Positions 19,035-24,112 of a stretch of 24,112 nucleotides of DNA are shown here, in pieces. Made by a program: the position numbers and the translations under genes. How positions within the stretch are numbered: the first letter of the stretch is position 1; each line of letters begins with the position of its first letter. The DNA is from Rhizobiales bacterium CCH3-A5 (lineage in GTDB: Bacteria; Pseudomonadota; Alphaproteobacteria; Rhizobiales; Beijerinckiaceae). The notes beneath the pieces were generated by a model. It was not told the DNA's origin. It saw only the letters and a program-made list of their open reading frames with translations, and ran no database searches. Location: the NCBI GenBank assembly GCA_001556025.1, contig LSIB01000106.1:1-24112 (forward strand), given 5' to 3'.

Positions 19035-21320
19035 ATGTCAGACCAGCCGCCGATCAAGCGCACCCGCCCGACCTTCACCGACCAGGAAGCGCTGCTGTTC
19101 CATTCCGAGGGTCGCCCGGGCAAGCTCGAGATCGTCGCGACCGTTCCTATGGCAACGCAGCGCGACCTGTCTCTGGCCTATTCGCCCGGCGTCGCCGTGC
19201 CCGTGCTGGCGATCGCCGAGGATCCCAGCCGCGCCTATGACTACACGGCGCGCGCCAACCTCGTGGCGGTGATCACCAACGGCACTGCGATCCTCGGCCT
19301 GGGCAATCTCGGCGCGCTCGCCTCCAAGCCGGTGATGGAGGGCAAGGCGGTCCTATTCAAGCGCTTCGCCGACGTGGATTCGATCGATCTCGAGGTCGAC
19401 ACCGAGGACGCCGACAAGTTCATCGAGGCGGTGCGCTATCTTGGCCCCTCTTTTGGGGGCATCAATCTTGAGGACATCAAGGCGCCCGAGTGCTTCATCA
19501 TCGAGGACCGGCTCAAGGAACTCATGGACATCCCTGTGTTCCATGACGACCAGCACGGCACTGCGATCATCTCCGCCGCGGGCCTGATCAACGCGCTCGA
19601 CCTGACCGGCCGCGACATCGCCACCACCCGCCTCGTCATCAACGGCGCGGGCGCGGCCGCTATCGCCAGCATCGAACTGCTCAAGGCGATGGGCTTCAAG
19701 CCCGACAACGTCATCCTCTGCGACACCAAGGGCGTGATCTATCAAGGCCGCACCGAGGGCATGAACCAGTGGAAATCGGCCCATGCGGCGGTCACCGACC
19801 GGCGCACGCTGGCGCAGGCGATGGAGGGCGCAGACGCCTTTTTCGGCCTGTCGCAAAAGGGGGCGGTGACGCCGGCCATGGTCGCCTCGATGGCGGAAAA
19901 CCCGATCATCTTCGCGATGGCCAACCCCGATCCCGAGATCACGCCCGAAGAGGTCGCAGCCGTCCGGGACGACGCGATCATGGCGACCGGGCGCTCGGAT
20001 TATCCCAACCAGGTCAACAATGTGCTCGGCTTCCCCTTCATTTTCCGGGGTGCGCTCGACGTGCGCGCCACCACGATCAACATGGAAATGAAGATCGCGG
20101 CCGCCGAAGCTTTGGCCTCGCTCGCCCGGGAGGACGTGCCCGACGAGGTCGCCGCCGCCTATCAGGGTGCGCGTCCGCGCTACGGCAAGGACTACATCAT
20201 CCCGGTGCCGTTCGACCCGCGGCTGATCCATGTCGTGCCCGTGGCCGTCGCCAAGGCCGCGATGGAGACCGGTGTCGCCGGCAAGCCGATCGTCGACATC
20301 CCCGCCTACAAGGCGCAGCTTTCGGCGCGGCGCGACCCTGTCGCGGGCACGCTGAACCGCATCTTCGAGCGGGTGCGGCGCTATCCCAAGCGCGTCGTCT
20401 TCGCCGAGGGCGAAGAGGAGCAGGTGATCCGCGCCGCGATGTCCTTCGTCGGGCAGGAACTCGGCCACGCCATCCTGGTCGGCCGCGAGGAGAGGATCGC
20501 CGAGACCGCCGCGCAACTGGGCGTCGATCTCGCCGCCAAGGGCATCACCATCGCCAACGCCCGGCTCTCGCACCGCAATTCGGCCTATGCACAATATCTC
20601 TACGAGCGGCTGCAGCGGCACGGCTACCTGTTCCGCGACTGCCAGCGCCTGATCAACCAGGACCGCAACCATTTCGCCGCCGCCATGGTAGCGCTGGGTG
20701 ACGCCGACGCCATGGTGACCGGCGTGACCCGCAACTACTCGATCGCGCTGGAAGAGGTCCGCCGCGTCATCGACGACCGGCCGGGCCATAGGCTGATCGG
20801 CGTCTCGATCGTGCTCTCGCGCGACCGGACCGTGCTCGTCGCCGACACCGCGATCACCGAGATGCCGACGGCGCAGGGCCTGTCGGAAATCGCAATCGAG
20901 GCGGCCGGCGTCGCGCGCCGGCTGGGCTACGAGCCCAAGGTCGCAATGCTGGCCTTCTCGACCTTCGGCCATCCGCCCGGCGAACGCTCCGACAAGGTGC
21001 GCGAAGCGGTCAAACTGCTCGACGGCCAGCGCGTCGATTTCGAGTATGACGGCGAGATGGCCGCCGACGTGGCGCTCAACCGCGACCTGATGAGCCAGTA
21101 TCCGTTCTGCCGCCTGAGCGGGCCGGCCAACGTGCTGGTGATGCCGGCGTTCCACTCGGCTTCTATCTCGACCAAGATGCTGCAGGAACTCGGCGGCTCG
21201 ACCGTGATCGGCCCGCTGATCGTCGGCCTCGACAAGCCGGTCCAGATCGTGCCGCTCGGCTCGAAGGATTCCGACATCGTCAACATGGCGGCGCTTGCGG
21301 CGTTCAACATCGGCGGGTGA
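19035..21320 (+). CDS. maeB: NADP-dependent malic enzyme with C-terminal phosphotransacetylase-like domain
   Basis: Oxidatively decarboxylates malate to pyruvate, yielding NADPH; the C-terminal half resembles phosphate acetyltransferase and in known MaeB proteins binds acetyl-CoA as a regulator. I choose ATG 19035 ([20 protein letters not shown]), 761 residues, the normal length; the frame continues 23 codons upstream but over the candidate promoter. Malic-enzyme features are Tyr49 in [22 protein letters not shown], the metal-binding [11 protein letters not shown] (E146, D147) and FHDDQHGT (D171, D172), and the NADP fold [10 protein letters not shown] at 203-211. The PTA-like domain runs from about 430 ([16 protein letters not shown]) to the end. 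It is a monocistronic-looking gene in central carbon metabolism. Confidence 0.96.
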   Translation: MSDQPPIKRTRPTFTDQEALLFHSEGRPGKLEIVATVPMATQRDLSLAYSPGVAVPVLAIAEDPSRAYDYTARANLVAVITNGTAILGLGNLGALASKPVMEGKAVLFKRFADVDSIDLEVDTEDADKFIEAVRYLGPSFGGINLEDIKAPECFIIEDRLKELMDIPVFHDDQHGTAIISAAGLINALDLTGRDIATTRLVINGAGAAAIASIELLKAMGFKPDNVILCDTKGVIYQGRTEGMNQWKSAHAAVTDRRTLAQAMEGADAFFGLSQKGAVTPAMVASMAENPIIFAMANPDPEITPEEVAAVRDDAIMATGRSDYPNQVNNVLGFPFIFRGALDVRATTINMEMKIAAAEALASLAREDVPDEVAAAYQGARPRYGKDYIIPVPFDPRLIHVVPVAVAKAAMETGVAGKPIVDIPAYKAQLSARRDPVAGTLNRIFERVRRYPKRVVFAEGEEEQVIRAAMSFVGQELGHAILVGREERIAETAAQLGVDLAAKGITIANARLSHRNSAYAQYLYERLQRHGYLFRDCQRLINQDRNHFAAAMVALGDADAMVTGVTRNYSIALEEVRRVIDDRPGHRLIGVSIVLSRDRTVLVADTAITEMPTAQGLSEIAIEAAGVARRLGYEPKVAMLAFSTFGHPPGERSDKVREAVKLLDGQRVDFEYDGEMAADVALNRDLMSQYPFCRLSGPANVLVMPAFHSASISTKMLQELGGSTVIGPLIVGLDKPVQIVPLGSKDSDIVNMAALAAFNIGG

Positions 21321-21339
21321 TCGCCAGCCGTGGTGGTAC

Positions 21340-21356
21340 CGCGATCCCGGATCGCG
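21340..21356. terminator. Palindromic hairpin between convergent maeB and small ORF
   Basis: CGCGATC-CCG-GATCGCG is a perfect 7-bp stem with a 3-nt loop, 20 bp after the maeB stop and 16 bp from the stop of the opposing small gene. The location suits a bidirectional terminator. No T-run follows on either strand, so the evidence is position and symmetry only. Confidence 0.4.
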
Positions 21357-21371
21357 CACCCGCCTCACGCG

Positions 21372-21578
21372 TCAGACGGCCACCGCTTCGGCGTCGAGCC
21401 CGGCCTGCAGCACCTCGCGACAGGCGAATAGCTGCGCGCGCGCCGAGGCGAGCGTGACGAATGGCGCGATATCGGCGAGATCGCGCAACGCGATCTCCAC
21501 CGCCGTGACCAGATCGATCCCGGAAAGCGAATCCTCCGCATCGACAGGCGGAAGACGAAACTGCAAAACTTGACCCAT
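21372..21578 (-). CDS. Small conserved-looking hypothetical protein
   Basis: A 68-residue ORF starting MGQVLQFRLPPVDAEDSLSG and continuing with GIDLVTAVEIALRDLADIAP. Of the overlapping open frames here it is the only one with a balanced, soluble composition; the others are Arg/Ser-rich shadows. It is mostly helical and acidic, with no signal peptide, membrane span or recognised motif. The short N-terminal VxQFR segment followed by a helical body is a pattern I associate with small hypothetical proteins of Hyphomicrobiales, from memory. The ribosome site is weak. It lies tail to tail with maeB and upstream of nothing on its strand. Function unknown. Confidence 0.55.
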   Translation of the reverse strand: MGQVLQFRLPPVDAEDSLSGIDLVTAVEIALRDLADIAPFVTLASARAQLFACREVLQAGLDAEAVAV

Positions 21579-21675
21579 GGCACTGAACGCTCAAGCGAAT
21601 CGGGACGCCAGAATCACCCGCGACGGACCAAGAGGACGTTAACGCCGCGGCACTTTCGCGACAGTTGGTCTCGAA

Positions 21676-23325
21676 TCATGCTGCGGCGAGGGCTCCGTCG
21701 ATGATCGTCTGGGCCTCTTGCTGTATCTGTCGCAGATGCGCTTCATCGCGGAAGCTTTCAGCGTAAATCTTGTAGACGTCCTCGGTGCCCGACGGCCGGG
21801 CGCAGAACCAGCCATCATCGGTCACGACCTTGACGCCGCCGATGGCGGCGCCATTGCCGGGCGCGTCGCTCAGGACAGCGGTAATAGGCTCTCCGGCCAG
21901 CGTGTCCGTCTTGATCTGCTGGCGCGAAAGTGTTTTCAGCACGGCCTTCTGCGCAGGCGTGGCGGCAGCATCGATGCGGGCGTAATGCGGTTCGCCAAGC
22001 TCCTTCGTGAGAGCGACGTAGCGCTCGCCCGGATCCGAACCGGTGCTGGCAGTGATCTCGGCCGCGAGCAGTCCGAGGATGATGCCGTCCTTGTCCGTGG
22101 TCCAGCTTGCGCCGTCATGGCGCAGGAAGGAGGCTCCCGCGCTTTCCTCGCCGCCGAAGCCGAAGCTGCCATCCGATAGCCCGTCGACGAACCATTTGAA
22201 CCCGACCGGCACCTCGACCAGCCGGCGCCGGAGTCGGCCCGCGACGCGGTCGATCATGGCGCTGCTGACGATCGTCTTGCCGATCGCGGCATCGGATCGC
22301 CAGCCGGCGCGGTTGGTGAAGAGATAATCGATGGCCGTCGCCAGATAGTGGTTGGGGTTCATCAGGCCGCCGCTGCGGGTGACGATGCCATGGCGGTCGG
22401 CATCCGTATCGTTGGCGAAGGCGACGTCGAAACGGTCGCGCATGCCGATCAGGCTCGTCATCGCGTAGGGCGAAGAGCAGTCCATCCGGATCTTGCCGTC
22501 CCAGTCGGCGCTCATGAAGCCGAAGGTCGGATCGAGCCTGTCGTCGACGAGCGTCGCGTTGAGGCCGTAGCGGTCGATGATCGGCGCGTAGTAGTCGAGG
22601 CCCGCGCCGCCTAGCGGGTCGATGCCGATGCCGACGCCTGAACCTCGGATCTTGTCCATGTCGATGACGGCCGCGAGATCGCCGACATAGGCGGCGATGT
22701 AGTCATGACGTCTGACACGATCGGATTTGAGCGCCCGCTCATAGGGCATGCGCGCAACGTCGATGAGTTTGCCCGCCATCAGCGCGTTGGCGCTGCGCTC
22801 GATCCACCCGGTCGCGTCCGTGTCGGCGGGCCCGCCATGGGGCATGTTGTACTTGAAGCCGCCATCGGCAGGGGGATTGTGGGACGGCGAGATCACGACG
22901 CCATCGGCGAGGCCTGCGCTTCGGCCGCGATTATGCGCGATGATGGCGTGCGAGATCACCGGGGTCGGCGTGAAACGCAGGTTCTGGTCGATCAGGGTGA
23001 CGACGCCGTTGGCGGCAAAAACCTCCAGCGTCGTCCTGAACGCCGGGCCGGAGAGCGCATGCGTATCGATGCCGAGAAAGAGCGGGCCGTCGATGCCCTT
23101 CTGCTTGCGGTAGAGGCAGATCGCCTGCGCGATGGCGAGGATATGCGCCTCGTTGAAGGAGAGCTGGAACGACGACCCGCGATGGCCCGATGTGCCGAAG
23201 GCGACGCTTTGCCCGGCTTCCGCCGGATCGGGACGGTCGAAATAGCACTGCGTCAACCGGGCGACATCGACGAGTTGGCTGCGATCAAGAGGTTTGCCCG
23301 CAAACGGGCTGATGGTTGATGTCAT
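21676..23325 (-). CDS. pgm: Phosphoglucomutase (alpha-D-glucose phosphate-specific)
   Basis: Interconverts glucose 1-phosphate and glucose 6-phosphate, linking glycogen and polysaccharide synthesis with glycolysis. At 549 residues it matches the E. coli Pgm type. The four alpha-phosphohexomutase signatures are present in order: FGTSGHRGS (43-51), the phosphoserine loop SPSHNPP (146-152, Ser148), the Mg-binding NDTDADRHG, the sugar-binding GGEESAG and the phosphate-binding ARPSGTEDVYKIYAE near the C-terminus. GAGG-type ribosome site GAGGA lies 5 bp ahead of the ATG. No glycogen genes are visible beside it. Secure call. Confidence 0.97.
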   Translation of the reverse strand: MTSTISPFAGKPLDRSQLVDVARLTQCYFDRPDPAEAGQSVAFGTSGHRGSSFQLSFNEAHILAIAQAICLYRKQKGIDGPLFLGIDTHALSGPAFRTTLEVFAANGVVTLIDQNLRFTPTPVISHAIIAHNRGRSAGLADGVVISPSHNPPADGGFKYNMPHGGPADTDATGWIERSANALMAGKLIDVARMPYERALKSDRVRRHDYIAAYVGDLAAVIDMDKIRGSGVGIGIDPLGGAGLDYYAPIIDRYGLNATLVDDRLDPTFGFMSADWDGKIRMDCSSPYAMTSLIGMRDRFDVAFANDTDADRHGIVTRSGGLMNPNHYLATAIDYLFTNRAGWRSDAAIGKTIVSSAMIDRVAGRLRRRLVEVPVGFKWFVDGLSDGSFGFGGEESAGASFLRHDGASWTTDKDGIILGLLAAEITASTGSDPGERYVALTKELGEPHYARIDAAATPAQKAVLKTLSRQQIKTDTLAGEPITAVLSDAPGNGAAIGGVKVVTDDGWFCARPSGTEDVYKIYAESFRDEAHLRQIQQEAQTIIDGALAAA

Positions 23326-23544
23326 GACGGTCCTCGGCTAGCGGCCAGAAATCGGGGGCAACGTCTCAGGCCAAAGCCACGACATCAACCGGCCAATCTT
23401 GGGCCAGGTCACGGCCGCGGCGCAACGACTGCATGCGGGCAACGGCTTCCAGGACGCGCGTCGTATGGCCGCCCCTGCCTTTGCCGGATCGACAATCCCT
23501 CGTTGCCGACAGCCCGCCGATCGACGATCCACCAGTCACGGATT
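23326..23544. other. Intergenic spacer upstream of pgm
   Basis: A 219-bp GC-rich stretch before the tRNA fragment. It should carry the pgm promoter on the minus strand and possibly the former tRNA promoter on the plus strand, but I see no convincing -35/-10 pair, terminator or coding sequence. The open frame running through here on the minus strand also crosses the tRNA fragment and has no family-like sequence. Confidence 0.5.
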
Positions 23545-23584
23545 GCGTCCGTAGCTCAGCTGGATAGAGCGTTGCCCTCCGAAG
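23545..23584 (+). pseudogene. Truncated tRNA-Arg(CCG), 5' half only
   Basis: Bases 23545-23583 read as a tRNA 5' half: acceptor strand GCGTCCG, then TA, D-stem GCTC (23554-23557) with loop AGCTGGATA and closing GAGC (23567-23570), anticodon 5' strand TTGCC (23572-23576), and loop CTCCGAA with anticodon CCG at 23579-23581. After G23584 the expected pairing strand GGCAA is replaced by GCTGA. No T-arm (GTTCGA-like) or 3' acceptor (CGGACGC) occurs in the remaining 528 bp. The gene is therefore broken at the anticodon stem-loop, a usual crossover place for tyrosine-recombinase elements. What follows is lower in GC, so I read it as an element boundary. Confidence 0.75.
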
Positions 23585-23804
23585 CTGAAAATAGCTTGGC
23601 TGGACTCCCCAAAAATCTCTTGTCTTCAAGGATCGGACGGCTTGCGGTGGCGGTCCGTGCCGTCGATGTCCGTATGCGGCGCGACCACGCCACACCCATG
23701 ACGTATCGTGGCTGACGAAGACACGGACGCCAGGCCCAGCGGAGATCGGAGCATCGCCCGGCGCTTTCGCAAAGTCACTCGGTCGCCACGACGCCACCTT
23801 CGTT
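23585..23804. other. Non-coding junction DNA after the tRNA fragment
   Basis: A 220-bp stretch with a short inverted repeat AAGCT-GAAAAT-AGCTT (23583-23598) directly at the break and an A-rich patch (CCCCAAAAATC). The open frames over it are composition shadows rather than genes. It may be the inner arm of an attachment site, but no integrase-binding repeats can be named with confidence. Confidence 0.35.
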
Positions 23805-24065
23805 CTAACGGCAATCCAGGCGGCCCGCTGCAGTCTGTAACTTGCCGAATTCGTTGTGTATATACTGGAGTTCAGCGAAGGAATCCTTGGCTTCTTTTTT
23901 ACGCTTGCGATCCTTCAACAACTGGTCCCACCATGTAGCCAGCTGCGATTTTCGCGCAGGGTCTGCCGTCGATTGGATGTCCTTGGCCAACTTCGTAGCC
24001 TGATTGCCGAACTCGGACACCTCGGCCTGCTCAATTTTTCGCCGGTGCTCAAGGACCTGATTCAT
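23805..24065 (-). CDS. Small charged, coiled-coil-like protein of the putative island
   Basis: An 86-residue ORF beginning MNQVLEHRRKIEQAEVSEFG, with a G-rich ribosome-site candidate (GGGGG) about 10 bp upstream on the minus strand. It is strongly hydrophilic, with long charged helices (ATKLAKDIQSTADPARK, LLKDRKRKKEAKDSF), likely coiled coil, and one Trp pair (WW). There is no signal peptide or membrane span. Its base composition is clearly poorer in G+C than the rest of the window, with runs such as TTTTTT, suggesting transferred DNA. I recognise no family. Small proteins of this kind occur on prophages and islands, but that is inference. Confidence 0.6.
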   Translation of the reverse strand: MNQVLEHRRKIEQAEVSEFGNQATKLAKDIQSTADPARKSQLATWWDQLLKDRKRKKEAKDSFAELQYIHNEFGKLQTAAGRLDCR

Positions 24066-24112
24066 ATGTGGACGCCCCCTTTGGCAAGGCGTTTATGTCG
24101 GGATGATTTGAT

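Noticed and set aside
19353..21368. Very long open frame on the minus strand opposite maeB (about 670 codons)
   Set aside because: Composition is Arg/His/Asp-rich with no family-like motifs. It mirrors the codon pattern of maeB, as expected in GC-rich DNA. The same applies to the antisense frames opposite dxs, ispH-bchD, crtI, ubiB and mutS.
23366..23797. 143-codon minus-strand ORF between pgm and the window end
   Set aside because: It runs through the tRNA fragment and across the GC shift with no ribosome site or recognisable sequence.
23545..23804. Group I intron in a tRNA anticodon loop
   Set aside because: Known alphaproteobacterial cases interrupt tRNA-Arg(CCU) or Ile(CAU) after a U. 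Here the exon ends in CCGAAG, and no 3' exon (T-arm plus CGGACGC acceptor strand) appears in the remaining sequence.
1..24112. CRISPR arrays, rRNA genes, complete insertion sequences
   Set aside because: No regularly spaced direct repeats, rRNA signature stretches or transposase ORFs were seen on either strand.

Overview
The window is GC-rich (about two thirds G+C), densely packed alphaproteobacterial DNA. Linked magnesium-chelatase genes (bchI, bchD), bchO and carotenoid genes (crtI, crtB) show that the organism carries at least part of a photosynthesis gene cluster. It is therefore an aerobic anoxygenic phototroph or a purple bacterium. The protein styles (alphaproteobacterial MutM, UbiE, UbiB, MaeB, Pgm) suit Hyphomicrobiales, for example Bosea, Methylobacterium or Salinarimonas relatives. 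I cannot fix the genus from sequence alone.

Layout. (1) 1-8824, plus strand, pigment block: the 3' part of dxs, ispH, bchI, bchD, bchO, crtI, crtB and an unlisted 55-residue membrane protein. dxs and ispH make the C5 isoprenoid precursors that feed carotenoids (CrtB then CrtI) and the bacteriochlorophyll tail, while BchI/BchD insert Mg into protoporphyrin IX. Several junctions are translationally coupled (ATGA overlaps). A 136-bp inverted-repeat (REP-doublet-like) element separates bchD from bchO. A dyad closely matching the PpsR/CrtJ operator lies over the start of crtI. (2) 8811-11781, minus strand: an enoyl-CoA hydratase, an orphan protein with a possible actin-fragmin/PI-kinase-like active site, and the DNA glycosylase mutM. 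(3) 11878-16954: ubiE-ubiB (ubiquinone synthesis), facing mutS tail to tail with a 3-bp gap. (4) 17023-21320: a chemoreceptor-like protein with an unusual 5TM-LYT plus PAS input, then a malic enzyme-phosphotransacetylase fusion (maeB). (5) 21372-23325, minus strand: a small unknown protein and phosphoglucomutase (pgm). (6) 23326-24112: a tRNA-Arg(CCG) gene that keeps only its 5' half, followed by visibly lower-GC DNA with a small coiled-coil ORF. This looks like the edge of an integrated element.

Most of the window is ordinary core or photosynthesis gene content. I did not find a clear new multi-gene system. The best leads are the broken tRNA/island edge, the orphan kinase-like protein, the crtI operator and the hairpin element inside the bch operon. 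Family assignments rest on motifs I could read; no database search was made.
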